Notes: a model not told the origin generated them from the sequence alone. Numbered from the stretch's first letter, positions 8,255-17,656 are shown. The stretch: 61,426 bases of DNA from Candidatus Heritagella intestinalis (GCA_904420555.1 CAJFVO010000012.1:1-61426); one strand, 5' to 3'. Made by a program: numbers and translations.

Positions 8255-11200
8255 ATGAAACACCTGAAGAAGAGGATCCTCGCCAGCCTGTTGGCCGGCG
8301 CTCTGGCCGCCGGCACTTTTGCCACGGCAGGCGCACCGGCTGTATCGGCAGCAGGATCGACCCTGGGCTACTGGCCGGAACCCCTGCCGGTGGGCAATCA
8401 GTGGTACTACCAGAATGAGACCCTGCAGCCCTATGCTTCCTGTTTCCAGATCGACGAGCTGAAAAAGTGGAGCCCGGACAACGACCCCGACGCCCGGTAC
8501 AACCGCAGCGCAGTGGAGCTGGCTGACCGCTGGATGGGCCCCAACGTGAACCCCCTGGCTTCCCGTGACGCTACGGTGATGCCCCTGGGCCTGGCCAGCG
8601 CCCGCTGCAGCGAGGCTCCTTCCCAGGGCGGCGACGATACCTTCGTCTATACCTTTAACTTCTATCAGTATGTGGACACCTTCAACTGCTGGGGCGGCGC
8701 CTCTGCGGAAGGCCCCGTTGCCATCCCCACCCCCGAAGTCATCGATGCCGCCCACCGCAACGGCTCTAAGGTCACCGCTACCATCTTCCTGCCCTGGGGC
8801 GACGGCGCTTATGGCAGCCAGTTTGTAAAGGAGATGCTGGAGAAGGACGAAAACGGCAACTACATTGCGGCGGACAAGCTCATTGAAGTCGCCCAGTACT
8901 ACGGCTTTGACGGCTACATCTTCAACGCTGAATCCGGTACCGGCGTGGCCGGCTTCCGTGATTTCCTGGAATATCTCCAGCGCAATAAGCCCGATAACTT
9001 CACCATCTCCTGGTACAACGGCCGCGGCTCTGTGAGCACCAGCGACATCAACAGCTGGATGCAGAACGGCGACACCCGCATCACCGACGAGTGGTGGCTG
9101 GATATGAGCGGCAGCTCTTCCTACAGCATCGACCAGTCCATCGCTTCCGCCCAGGCCACCGGCGTCAGCCAGTGGGATATCCACTCCAGCTGGGAAAACT
9201 GGCCCATGACTGGGTCTGCCAAGGGCGGCGATTATCACACCCGCCTGGACGAAAACGGCAAGCTGAAGATCTCCCTGGGCTTCCTGGGCTCTCAGGATAC
9301 CCTGTCCAAGTCCAGCAGCATTGAGGACTTCATGAACGTGCAGGATCCCACGGTCTGGGTCGGCCCAACGTTTGATCCCACCTCCACGGAGCGTCCGGAT
9401 GGTGTGTTCTGCGGCTTCGCCAGCCTCCTGGCCGACGAGACCCCCGTTATCGGCACGGAATTCACCACCACCTTCACCAGCGGCTCCGGCTACAAGTTCT
9501 ATGAGAACGGCCAGGTCACCGGTAAGGAAGACGGCTGGTACAACCGCTCCCTGACGGACGTCCTGCCCACCTGGCGCTGGATCATCGACGCAGAGGAAGA
9601 CGCCCAGAAGCTGGCTGCTGAAATTGATTTCAGCGATGCATGGTGGGGCGGCACGTCTCTGAAATTCAGCGGTAACCTGGACGCCAACAAGGCCAACCAC
9701 ATCAAGCTGTACAGCTCTCAGCTGGACATTACCGATACCACTGAGTTCGAGATCACCTACAAGACCCCCACTGACGGTGTAGATATGCAGCTGGGCCTGT
9801 GCTTCGGCGAAGACTACTCCGACGAGAACTTCAAGTTCTATGACGTAGAGACCACTGCCAACGGCGAGTGGACCACCGCCAAGGTAGACCTGTCCGGCGA
9901 CGCCGGCAAGCGCGCCATCGCCATCTCCCTGCGGTTCAACGCTCCCGAAGGCGTTTCCGATTACGCCATCAACGTGGGCCGGATGTCCTTCACCACCGAG
10001 AAGGAAACTCCCACCACCGTCACCGGCGTGACCCTGGACGAAGTCATCTATCCCGATGACGACACCCTCCAGGCCCGTATCTATTGGGACAAGGCGGAGA
10101 ATACCTCCGAGTATGTCATCCACCGCGTCCATCCGGATGGAACCCGCGAATTCGTGGGCGCCACCCCCAGCGACGCCTTCTATCTGGGCGAGTATGACCG
10201 CCTGGACAACGAAGAGGCCGCTACCTTCGAGATCACTCCCACCAGCGAAGAGGGCGTGGCCGGTTCTGCCACCTCCTTCTCCATCGAGTGGCCCGAAGTC
10301 CCCGGCGATTCCTTCGACCACATCCCCGAGATGGGCGAGAACTTTGCCCTTGGCCAGCCCGCTGTTTCCAGCTCCTGGACTGGGGAAGATGTCACGGTTG
10401 ATAAGGTCAACGACGGCGTGATCCCCAACTCCAAGTGGTGCGACACCTCCGGACGCGGCTATGCCGTTATCGACCTGGGCGAGAACAAGGAAATTTCCCG
10501 CTGGGTTGTCTATCACGCCAACTGCCGCGGCGCTGGCGAGAGCGTGGACATGAATACTGTGGACTTTGACTTCCAGTATGCCCCCGACGACGGCCAGCCC
10601 CTGCTCACCGGCGACGATGCCGAGAGCAAGGCCCGTGTACAGGCCCTGGAGTTCACCAAGGTGGACGAAGTCACCGGCAACAAGCAGAACGTCACCGACC
10701 GCAACCTGTCCGAGCCCATCAACGCCCGTTATATCAAGCTGAACGTTACCAAGAGCGACAACAGCGCATGGCACGCCATCCGCGTGTATGAGTTCGAAGT
10801 GTATGAGGAGCCCGGCGTCCTGTCCGTGGCCGCTCCCACCACGCCTCTGGCCCGCAGCGTTACCGTCCACAACAACGAGGGTGCAACCGACACCGTCACC
10901 GTGGACAATGTGGGTATGCTCTACAGCTCCGGCACCTATGGCGAGCACAATGGCGTTATCGCCGAGAATACCGGCATTGTAAAGCTGTATGACAGCCTCA
11001 CCGCAGAAGAGCCTATTGCACAGGTGAAGGCCACCCAGCCCGACGAGTCCTACAAGCAGCGCCAGGTGGGTATTGCTTCCTTTAAGGATCTGGAACTGAA
11101 CCCCGAAGGCGGCCGCCTGTTCTATGAGATCCTGGATGAATCCAGCGGCGAGATCCTCCACAGCGCCCGTTACAGCGTGGAATACGCCCCCGAGACCGGC

Positions 11201-13324
11201 GAAGCTATCGCCCAGCCCGAAGCCACTCTGGAAGGCTCCGTGCGCGGCTTCCAGCTGACGGAGCACGTTGATTCTGCCGCAGCGCCCCAGTACGGCCTGG
11301 CCCGTCAGCGTTACGGCATCCTGACCCTGAACAACCTGCCCGAGAACGCGGAAGTCACCGTGTATGATTCCGCCGAGTCCGACAACCCCATCCTGCATTC
11401 CAACCGTGCCAAGAACGGCACTGTGACCATCCCCGGCGTGCCCCTGAGCACCGAAGGCGGCACCGTATACTATGAAGTGAACGTCTCCGGGCGTCCCACC
11501 TCCGACCGCTTCACCGTGGAATACGGCGATCCCATGGCCCTGACCGCTGACCTGACCGGCCTGCAGGAGCTCATCGACCGCTGCGACACCAAGACCGAAG
11601 CGGACAGCACCTCCGCCACCTGGCCGGCCTTTGCCGAGGCCCTGGCCGCCGCGAAGGCAGTGGAAGACGGCGCTGACACCGCTACCGCAGAGGCTGCCCG
11701 CGCCGCCCTGGCAGAGGCTTATGCCAACCTGCGCGGCAAGGCCAGCACCCAGCGCCTGGGCGAGAAGGCCGAAGAGTATCTGGCCCAGTATCCCGAAGAG
11801 AACTACACCGGCACCAGCTATGCCCGCTTCATGGAGCAGGTCAACAACGCCAACGCCATGGTTCAGTCCGGCGATGTGGACGTGCTTCAGGTGAAAAAAG
11901 CCGAAATCGCTCTGGACGCCGCTGTCCGTAATCTGGTGGAAGACACCGGCGCTACTGTTACCGGCGTGACCGTTGACCCCGCCACTGCTGAGCTGGGCCA
12001 CGGCGCAACCCAGGTGTTCACCGCCGCCGTTACCGGTGAGGGCGACCCCTCCCAGGCTGTGACCTGGACCGTTTCCGGCAACGAAAGCCCCAAGACCACC
12101 ATCAATGCCGATGGCAAGCTGAAGGTCTCCAGAGAAGAAACCGCAACCACCCTGACTGTGACCGCCACCTCCAAGGTGGATGAGACCAAGTCCGCCACCG
12201 CCACCGTGACGGTGACCGAAGAAATCGTGGAACCCGACATTACCGTGACCATTGATCCCGCCGAGCTGAAGGTCACTGCTGATCCCGGCCAGAAGGGCCA
12301 GTTCACCGCTACGGTAGATGGCGCTGAGGATGATACCACCGTGACCTGGAGCATCTCCGGCAACACCAGCGAGGAGACCCTCATTGAGAACGGCCAGCTG
12401 TTCCTGGGCACCGATGAGACCGCTACGGAAATGACCGTGACCGCCACCTCCAACGAGGATCCCGACTGCATGGGCACCGCCAAGGTCATCGTGGTTCGCT
12501 CCAACAAGACCCTGCTGCAGAAGACCGTTGACTACGCCAATACCCTGAGCACCGAGGGCGTTACCGACAGCGCCAAGGCCTACTTCGAGAAGGTCCTGGC
12601 AGAGGCTGAGGCCGTTCTGGCCGATGGCCTGGCCGAGCAGGCCGCCGTTGACCAGGCATGGGATAACCTGCTGGAAGGCATCTGGGGCCTGGGCCTGGTA
12701 CAGGGCGACAAGACCATGCTGGAGCAGATCATCAACCGTGCCGACGCTATGATCCCCGACGCTGACAAGTATGTGGAAGCCAACTGGCAGCAGCTGGTGG
12801 ACGCTCTTGCTGAGGCGAAGGCAGTCTATGAAGACGGCGACGCCATGCAGGATGATGTGGAAGCAGCGGCAGACGCTCTGCTGAACGCCATCCTGGCCCA
12901 GCGCTACAAGGCTGACAAGTCCATCCTGGAAGACCTGATCAACCAGGCCGAGGGCATGGATCTCTCCGGTTACACCCAGGAGAGCGTGAGCGTGTTTAAC
13001 ATCGCCCTGAGAGCTGCCAACGCCGTTCTGAACGATGCTTCCCTGAGCATCGACGACCAGAAGGTCGTGGACGACGCTGCGGCAGACCTGCAGTCCGCCA
13101 TTGAGAATCTGAGCGCCAACGATAATGGCAGCAACACTGGCGACAACAATAACAACGACGATAAGAATGACAGCAACAACAGCAACAGCGATCCCAACAA
13201 GGGACCCATGGACGACGACAAGAACCCCGCAACGGGCGATACCACGCCGTTCGTTCTGGCCGCTCTGCTGACCGCTGTGGCCGCCGCTGGTGTGGTTCTG
13301 TTCCGCCGCCGTGTGTGCAGATAA
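8255..13324 (+). CDS. Cell-wall-anchored GH85 endo-beta-N-acetylglucosaminidase (copy 2)
   Basis: 1,689-residue paralogue of the preceding gene with the same domain order and long stretches of identical sequence. The start is the ATG at 8255 behind AAAGGA; an in-frame ATG at 8198 would add 19 residues before the signal peptide and is unlikely. Catalytic N224 and E226 lie in FDGYIFNAESG. The F5/8 type C, beta-module, FIVAR-like and Ig-like regions follow. The sorting signal is NPATGD near 1657, then a hydrophobic helix and RRRVCR; the Cys in the tail is unusual. Differences cluster in the discoidin loop (SSWTGEDVTVDKVNDG here, SATCVADGPVNLINDG in copy 1) and in the catalytic-domain surface, so glycan or ligand preference may have diverged. 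Confidence 0.9.
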   Translation: MKHLKKRILASLLAGALAAGTFATAGAPAVSAAGSTLGYWPEPLPVGNQWYYQNETLQPYASCFQIDELKKWSPDNDPDARYNRSAVELADRWMGPNVNPLASRDATVMPLGLASARCSEAPSQGGDDTFVYTFNFYQYVDTFNCWGGASAEGPVAIPTPEVIDAAHRNGSKVTATIFLPWGDGAYGSQFVKEMLEKDENGNYIAADKLIEVAQYYGFDGYIFNAESGTGVAGFRDFLEYLQRNKPDNFTISWYNGRGSVSTSDINSWMQNGDTRITDEWWLDMSGSSSYSIDQSIASAQATGVSQWDIHSSWENWPMTGSAKGGDYHTRLDENGKLKISLGFLGSQDTLSKSSSIEDFMNVQDPTVWVGPTFDPTSTERPDGVFCGFASLLADETPVIGTEFTTTFTSGSGYKFYENGQVTGKEDGWYNRSLTDVLPTWRWIIDAEEDAQKLAAEIDFSDAWWGGTSLKFSGNLDANKANHIKLYSSQLDITDTTEFEITYKTPTDGVDMQLGLCFGEDYSDENFKFYDVETTANGEWTTAKVDLSGDAGKRAIAISLRFNAPEGVSDYAINVGRMSFTTEKETPTTVTGVTLDEVIYPDDDTLQARIYWDKAENTSEYVIHRVHPDGTREFVGATPSDAFYLGEYDRLDNEEAATFEITPTSEEGVAGSATSFSIEWPEVPGDSFDHIPEMGENFALGQPAVSSSWTGEDVTVDKVNDGVIPNSKWCDTSGRGYAVIDLGENKEISRWVVYHANCRGAGESVDMNTVDFDFQYAPDDGQPLLTGDDAESKARVQALEFTKVDEVTGNKQNVTDRNLSEPINARYIKLNVTKSDNSAWHAIRVYEFEVYEEPGVLSVAAPTTPLARSVTVHNNEGATDTVTVDNVGMLYSSGTYGEHNGVIAENTGIVKLYDSLTAEEPIAQVKATQPDESYKQRQVGIASFKDLELNPEGGRLFYEILDESSGEILHSARYSVEYAPETGEAIAQPEATLEGSVRGFQLTEHVDSAAAPQYGLARQRYGILTLNNLPENAEVTVYDSAESDNPILHSNRAKNGTVTIPGVPLSTEGGTVYYEVNVSGRPTSDRFTVEYGDPMALTADLTGLQELIDRCDTKTEADSTSATWPAFAEALAAAKAVEDGADTATAEAARAALAEAYANLRGKASTQRLGEKAEEYLAQYPEENYTGTSYARFMEQVNNANAMVQSGDVDVLQVKKAEIALDAAVRNLVEDTGATVTGVTVDPATAELGHGATQVFTAAVTGEGDPSQAVTWTVSGNESPKTTINADGKLKVSREETATTLTVTATSKVDETKSATATVTVTEEIVEPDITVTIDPAELKVTADPGQKGQFTATVDGAEDDTTVTWSISGNTSEETLIENGQLFLGTDETATEMTVTATSNEDPDCMGTAKVIVVRSNKTLLQKTVDYANTLSTEGVTDSAKAYFEKVLAEAEAVLADGLAEQAAVDQAWDNLLEGIWGLGLVQGDKTMLEQIINRADAMIPDADKYVEANWQQLVDALAEAKAVYEDGDAMQDDVEAAADALLNAILAQRYKADKSILEDLINQAEGMDLSGYTQESVSVFNIALRAANAVLNDASLSIDDQKVVDDAAADLQSAIENLSANDNGSNTGDNNNNDDKNDSNNSNSDPNKGPMDDDKNPATGDTTPFVLAALLTAVAAAGVVLFRRRVCR

Positions 13325-13396
13325 GCGTTTCTAACCTCAAACCTTTCTAAAACAAGGATTTTCCTCTAATTGTTTCTCGATTTGCAACCCCTATAA

Positions 13397-13440
13397 GACA
13401 AGGCCGTCCCGGAAACGGGGCGGCCTTGTCTTGCGTTTTA
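13397..13440 (+). terminator. Terminator after GH85 gene 2
   Basis: GACAAGGCCG and CGGCCTTGTC extend the same GAAA-loop hairpin seen after GH85 gene 1, followed by TTGCGTTTTA. Confidence 0.85.
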
Positions 13441-13556
13441 TGGGAACAAAATAAAGGGACGGCGCATAGGAGTCTCCGCTACCCGCTCCCATACCGCGAG
13501 ATAGCGGCGTCGAATACAGAGCTTATCTTCCCGTTCCCCAGGGTTATCTGCTCTGC

Positions 13557-13653
13557 CATAAAAAAAGAAATAGCCGCCCAACCTCTCTAAAGTTGGCGGC
13601 TATTTCTTAGTCAAACACTGAAGGGGCAAACCGTTGATGGTCTGCCTTTTCCT
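13557..13653 (-). ncRNA. Orphan antitoxin-like small RNA (second copy)
   Basis: A predicted RNA of about 97 nt on the minus strand. It has its own promoter (TTGCCA-N17-TATGAT, 13660-13688) and ends in a hairpin (13566-13607; arms AGAAATAGCCGCC and GGCGGCTATTTCT) followed on the minus strand by a T run. It is a near copy of the antitoxin RNA at 13915-14010, but there is no toxin reading frame on the opposite strand here. It may act in trans on the toxin mRNA or be a decayed locus. Confidence 0.55.
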
Positions 13654-13659
13654 GTTTTT

Positions 13660-13688
13660 ATCATAGCATTTCTTTGGGAAAATGGCAA
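13660..13688 (-). promoter_or_regulatory. Promoter of the orphan antitoxin-like RNA
   Basis: On the minus strand: TTGCCA (13683-13688), 17 bp, TATGAT (13660-13665). It is placed back to back with the toxin promoter. Confidence 0.65.
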
Positions 13689-13702
13689 TATTCCAAGAGT
13701 CC

Positions 13703-13731
13703 TTGTCGATTCATTAAGAATATGCTAAAAT
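13703..13731 (+). promoter_or_regulatory. Promoter of the holin-like toxin mRNA
   Basis: TTGTCG (13703-13708), 17 bp, TAAAAT (13726-13731) preceded by TGC as an extended -10. The predicted start near 13738 leaves a leader of about 93 nt. Confidence 0.65.
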
Positions 13732-13768
13732 AACATTGAAAAGGCAGTCCATCACCAGGGCGGTTTGT

Positions 13769-13822
13769 CCCTCCGGTTACAAAGGAGGGTGAATATTTCT
13801 TTTCCCCTCCAACGAGAGGGGG
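13769..13822 (+). promoter_or_regulatory. Toxin mRNA leader hairpins covering the ribosome binding site
   Basis: Two hairpins precede the toxin start. CCCTCC (13769-13774) pairs with GGAGGG (13784-13789). CCCCTC (13804-13809) pairs with GAGGGG (13816-13821), the latter being the ribosome binding site of the toxin. Sequestered ribosome binding sites are typical of type I toxin mRNAs. Confidence 0.5.
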
Positions 13823-13830
13823 TGTTGCCG

Positions 13831-13929
13831 ATGTACGTTACCTATTCAGACCTGTTTCAGTTCTGCTTAGTGTTAATCGGTTTAGCTGGTTTGTTTATTG
13901 CAGCCGCTTCCAACATAAAAAAGAAATAG
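13831..13929 (+). CDS. Small holin-like (TxpA/Hol_Tox-type) toxin of a type I toxin-antitoxin locus
   Basis: 32-residue hydrophobic peptide beginning MYVTYSDLFQFCLVL and ending in a Lys-rich tail (NIKKK). It has one membrane segment (about residues 7-27). The layout of YSDL near the N-terminus, one hydrophobic helix and a basic end resembles the putative holin-like toxins related to Bacillus TxpA. The start follows GAGGGGG with 8-9 nt spacing. The 3' end of the gene overlaps an antisense RNA on the other strand, the TxpA/RatA arrangement. Predicted action is membrane insertion when the antisense RNA is lost. The family call is from memory and needs a profile search. Confidence 0.65.
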   Translation: MYVTYSDLFQFCLVLIGLAGLFIAAASNIKKK

Positions 13930-14010
13930 CCGCCCGAACCCTGAGAAAGTCGGCGGCTATTTCTTAACCAAAGACCGGAGGGGCAAACCGTTGATGGTCT
14001 GCCTTTTCCT
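13915..14010 (-). ncRNA. Antisense RNA antitoxin (RatA-like)
   Basis: Predicted RNA of about 96 nt starting near 14010 and ending at a 13-bp hairpin (13922-13964) followed on the minus strand by a T run. It overlaps the last codons and the 3' untranslated region of the toxin mRNA. Its 5' part resembles, in the same sense, the 5' leader of the toxin mRNA (shared AAAAGGCAG, CCATCA, GGTTTG and CTCCGGT blocks), so the locus is bounded by inverted repeats. Confidence 0.65.
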
Positions 14011-14016
14011 GTTTTT

Positions 14017-14045
14017 ATCATAGCATCTCTTTAGGAAAATGTCAA
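14017..14045 (-). promoter_or_regulatory. Strong promoter of the antisense RNA
   Basis: On the minus strand: TTGACA (14040-14045), 17 bp, TATGAT (14017-14022). It is closer to consensus than the toxin promoter, as expected for an antitoxin made in excess. Confidence 0.75.
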
Positions 14046-14140
14046 TATTTTAGGACGGTTTCTCAATGCCGCCTGGGGCGTGGATGAAAGCCCCCTCCCC
14101 AAGAAATTCCCTTGCTTTTTTACGGCTTTACAGCCTGCCT

Positions 14141-17100
14141 TTACTGCTTGCCGCCCTGGGGCTTGCTTGGAGCTTCTGCCGGCTCCTGCATGAGCTTTAA
14201 AGTCTCTTCCAGCACGGCCAGGGGCTCCAATGCCGAGGGAATCTTCACGCTGATATAGGGCCGGCTCCCGGCGGAGAGAAGCACCCGGCCCTTCATGGCG
14301 CCGGTGAGCCGGGCCATCTGGGCCATGTCGATTTTGGATTTGTACAGGAGCAGGTGGTCGTTCTGCTGCTTTACCTCCGTGATGCCCAGAGAGCTGGCCA
14401 GGTTCCGGAGCAGGGCCACGTCTACCAATCCCTTCACCGCCGTGGGCGGGTCACCGAACCGGTCGATGAGCTCGTCCAGGACGTCGGCGGCGTCATCAAA
14501 GGTGCGGATGTCCGCAATGCGCCGGTAGATTTCCAGCCGCTGGCTCAGGTTGGAGATGTACTTCTCGGGAATGTGGGCGTCAATCTGCATATCCACCACA
14601 CATTCCTCTTCCACGCTCTGGACCTCCTCGCCCTTTTCCCGGCTGACGGCTTCGCCCAGGAGCTTCAGGTACAAATCATAGCCCACGGACTCCATGTGGC
14701 CGTGCTGCTCGCCGCCCAGGATGTTCCCCGCGCCGCGGATTTCCAAGTCCCGCATGGCGATTTTAAACCCGGAACCGAACTCCGTGAACTCCCGGATAGC
14801 GGAAAGACGCTTCTGGGCCACCTCGGAGAGGACTTTGCTGGGGGTGAAGGTCAGGTAGGCGTAGGCCCGGCGGGAAGAGCGCCCGACTCGGCCCCGAATC
14901 TGGTGGAGCTGGGACAGGCCCAGCCGGTCGGCGTTGTCGATAATCAGGGTGTTGGCGTTGGGCACATCCACCCCGGTCTCGATAATGGTGGTGCACACCA
15001 GCACGTCGATTTCGTGGTCAATGAGCTGGCGCCACACCTCGGAGAGCTCCTGCTCGCTCATTTTGCCGTGGCCAAAGCCCACCCGGGCCTCGGGAATCCG
15101 GGCCTGGAGGCTGGCCGCCACCTGCTGGATGGTGCCCACGTCGTTGTGGAGGTAGTACACCTGGCCCCCACGGCGGAGCTCCCGGCGGATGGCGTCGGCA
15201 ATGATGCCCGCGTCGTATTCCAATACATAGGTCTGCACCGGGTGCCGGTCGTGAGGGGCCTCCTCAATGACGGACATATCCCGGATGCCGGACAGGGCCA
15301 TGTTCAGGGTCCGGGGGATGGGGGTAGCCGACAGGGTCAGCACGTCCACATTGTGGCAGGCTTCCTTGAGCTTTTCTTTCTGGGCCACGCCGAACCGCTG
15401 TTCCTCGTCGATAATCAGCAGCCCCAAATCCCGGAACTTCACGTCCTTGGACACCAGCCGGTGGGTGCCCACCACAATATCCACATCCCCCTGGCGCACC
15501 CGGCGGAGGATTTCATCCTGCTGCTTAGGGGTGCGGAACCGGGAAAGAAGCTCGATGTTTACGGGGAAGCCCTCCATGCGCTTGCAGATGGTCTGGAAGT
15601 GCTGCCAGGCCAGGATGGTGGTGGGCACCAAAATGGCGCACTGCTTGGAGTCCGTGACGCACTTGAAGGCCGCCCGCAAAGCCACCTCGGTTTTGCCAAA
15701 GCCCACGTCCCCGCAGAGAAGCCGGTCCATAGGGGCCTGACGCTCCATGTCCCCCTTGATTTCCTGGATGCACCGGAGTTGGTCCTCGGTTTCGTCAAAG
15801 GGGAAGTGGGCCTCGAAATCCCGCTGCCACTGGGTATCCTGGGGGAAGGCGTGGCCCTTGGCCTGCATCCGCTGGGCGTACAGCCGGATGAGCTCCTTGG
15901 CCATGTCCCGCACCGCGGTGCGCACCCGGGTTTTGGCTTTCTGCCACTCGGTGCCTCCCAAGCGGTTCAGCCGCACATTGGAGTCCTCCCGGGGGCCGAT
16001 GTACTTGGAAACCAGATCCAGCTGGGTCACCGGCACATAGAGCACGTCGTTTTTGGCGTACTTCACCTTCAGGTAGTCCTTGACGACCCCCTGCATGTTG
16101 ATTTTGTGGATGCCCTCGAAAATGCCCACGCCGTGGGAAACGTGAACCACATAATCCCCGGGGGAGAGCTCTGCCAGGCTGTAGATTTCCTGGGCGTTTT
16201 TGTTCCGCTTTTGCCGCCGGGCCTTCTGGGGGGATTGAATCCGGCCGTGGGTGATGACCCCCAGACCAATAGAGGGGAACTCCATGCCCGCGGAGAGGGC
16301 CCCGGGAAGCACCGCCACGGTGCCGGGGGCCACGGTCTCCGGGTCCTCCAAAAAGGAGGCGGGGAGGCCCTCCGCCTGCAGATCCGCGGCGGTAGTCCGG
16401 GCGGCGCGGTCACTGCCGGCCAGCACTATGCAGGCAGTGCGGTTGTGGAGCATGGCCCGCAAATCCTCGGAAAGAAGCTCAGTGCTGCCGCCCCACACCG
16501 AGAGCTGCCGGGCGGTGACGTTGGCCAAAGTGCGGACAGGTACGTCGTAGGTGCCGTGGGCGAACACATCCAAAAACACCGTCCCAAAGGATTCATACTG
16601 GCCGGTGAGCCAGCCCCAATCCCCGGCATAGGTGTCCAATCCCCGGCAGAGGACGCCCTCCACCAGATAGCCTTTTAAGTCCTCCCCCCACTGCCACTGG
16701 GCAGAGCGCATCCGCTCCTTGACCCGGGCCGGCTCCGACACAAAGAGCAGGGTGTTCTCCGGGTCGAAGTAGCCCAGCAGGGTGACCGGGGAATCATAGA
16801 GCAGGGGCAGGTATTTGTCCGCGCAGCTAATGGACAGGCCATTGTCCAGCTTGTCCGCCTCGGCGTGGAGGAAGGTCCGGGCAGCGGGGGCCGCCTTGCC
16901 CCGGAGAGAGGAAGCCAGCTTGCGGATTTTTTCCACCAGAGCGCTGGGGTCGTCGATGACCACTTCCCGGGCCGGGGCAATGGTGACCTCCTCCAGAGGC
17001 TCGTCGGTGCGGCGCTGGGTTTCCGGGTCAAAGGCGTTGATGGTGTCGATTTCATCCCCCCAGAATTCCAGACGGGTGGGCAGGGAAGCGTTGGGGGTGA

Positions 17101-17656
17101 AGAAATCCAGGATGCCGCCCCGGTGGGCGAACTGGCCGGGGCCCTCGATTTGGCTGGCTTCCTCATAGCCGCAGCGCACCAGCAGCCGGATGATTTCCTC
17201 TGGGGGCACCTCGTCCCCGGGATGGAAGGCCCGGATGCGGCTTTTTAGCTCCTGGGGCGGCAGCACATACTGGAGGGCCGCGTCCACGCAGGCCACCACG
17301 CAGTCGCAGCCTTCGGGAGCGGGCTCCAGCAGCCGGGAGAGCACCTGAAGACGCTGATGCTCATACTCATGGCTGCTGCCGGCGGTGTCCCGGAAATTGA
17401 AGTCCCGGAGGGGGTAGACCAGAGGGCGCATCCCCATGGCGGCCAAATCGTCGGCCAGACGCTGGGCCTCCCGTTCGTCGCCGGTGAGCACCAGGGCGCG
17501 GCGGCCGGTACGGGCGCACAGGGTGCGGAGGAGGGCCGCTTTATGGACGGCGGAGAGCCCCGTGACGGCGGCAGGGAGCCGGCCGGCGTTGACGGCTTGT
17601 TCCAGCTCCTGCATTTCGGGGAGGGCCGCCAGGGCCCTGGTGAGGAATTTCATCAT
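14141..17656 (-). CDS. mfd: Transcription-repair coupling factor Mfd
   Basis: 1,171-residue ATP-driven translocase that removes stalled RNA polymerase from damaged DNA and recruits UvrA. Order: UvrB-like N-terminal part; RNA-polymerase-interaction region (GDYVVHVSHGVGIFEG, about residue 490, through YVPVTQLDLVSKYIG); helicase motif I (LCGDVGFGKTEVALRAA); DEEQ box (IIDEEQRFGV); motif III (TLSATPIPRTLNMALSG); helicase C-terminal motifs (CTTIIETGVDVPNANT, QIRGRVGRS); TRCF C-terminal domain. Length is usual for the family. The start has AAAGGAG 9 nt upstream. In many Firmicutes mfd follows pth, as it does here, but an inverted-repeat element now separates the two genes. Confidence 0.98.
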   Translation of the reverse strand: MMKFLTRALAALPEMQELEQAVNAGRLPAAVTGLSAVHKAALLRTLCARTGRRALVLTGDEREAQRLADDLAAMGMRPLVYPLRDFNFRDTAGSSHEYEHQRLQVLSRLLEPAPEGCDCVVACVDAALQYVLPPQELKSRIRAFHPGDEVPPEEIIRLLVRCGYEEASQIEGPGQFAHRGGILDFFTPNASLPTRLEFWGDEIDTINAFDPETQRRTDEPLEEVTIAPAREVVIDDPSALVEKIRKLASSLRGKAAPAARTFLHAEADKLDNGLSISCADKYLPLLYDSPVTLLGYFDPENTLLFVSEPARVKERMRSAQWQWGEDLKGYLVEGVLCRGLDTYAGDWGWLTGQYESFGTVFLDVFAHGTYDVPVRTLANVTARQLSVWGGSTELLSEDLRAMLHNRTACIVLAGSDRAARTTAADLQAEGLPASFLEDPETVAPGTVAVLPGALSAGMEFPSIGLGVITHGRIQSPQKARRQKRNKNAQEIYSLAELSPGDYVVHVSHGVGIFEGIHKINMQGVVKDYLKVKYAKNDVLYVPVTQLDLVSKYIGPREDSNVRLNRLGGTEWQKAKTRVRTAVRDMAKELIRLYAQRMQAKGHAFPQDTQWQRDFEAHFPFDETEDQLRCIQEIKGDMERQAPMDRLLCGDVGFGKTEVALRAAFKCVTDSKQCAILVPTTILAWQHFQTICKRMEGFPVNIELLSRFRTPKQQDEILRRVRQGDVDIVVGTHRLVSKDVKFRDLGLLIIDEEQRFGVAQKEKLKEACHNVDVLTLSATPIPRTLNMALSGIRDMSVIEEAPHDRHPVQTYVLEYDAGIIADAIRRELRRGGQVYYLHNDVGTIQQVAASLQARIPEARVGFGHGKMSEQELSEVWRQLIDHEIDVLVCTTIIETGVDVPNANTLIIDNADRLGLSQLHQIRGRVGRSSRRAYAYLTFTPSKVLSEVAQKRLSAIREFTEFGSGFKIAMRDLEIRGAGNILGGEQHGHMESVGYDLYLKLLGEAVSREKGEEVQSVEEECVVDMQIDAHIPEKYISNLSQRLEIYRRIADIRTFDDAADVLDELIDRFGDPPTAVKGLVDVALLRNLASSLGITEVKQQNDHLLLYKSKIDMAQMARLTGAMKGRVLLSAGSRPYISVKIPSALEPLAVLEETLKLMQEPAEAPSKPQGGKQ

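Noticed and set aside
14354-16678. A 774-codon open frame on the plus strand.
   Set aside because: Antisense shadow of mfd; composition is His/Gly/Pro-rich with no recognisable domain.
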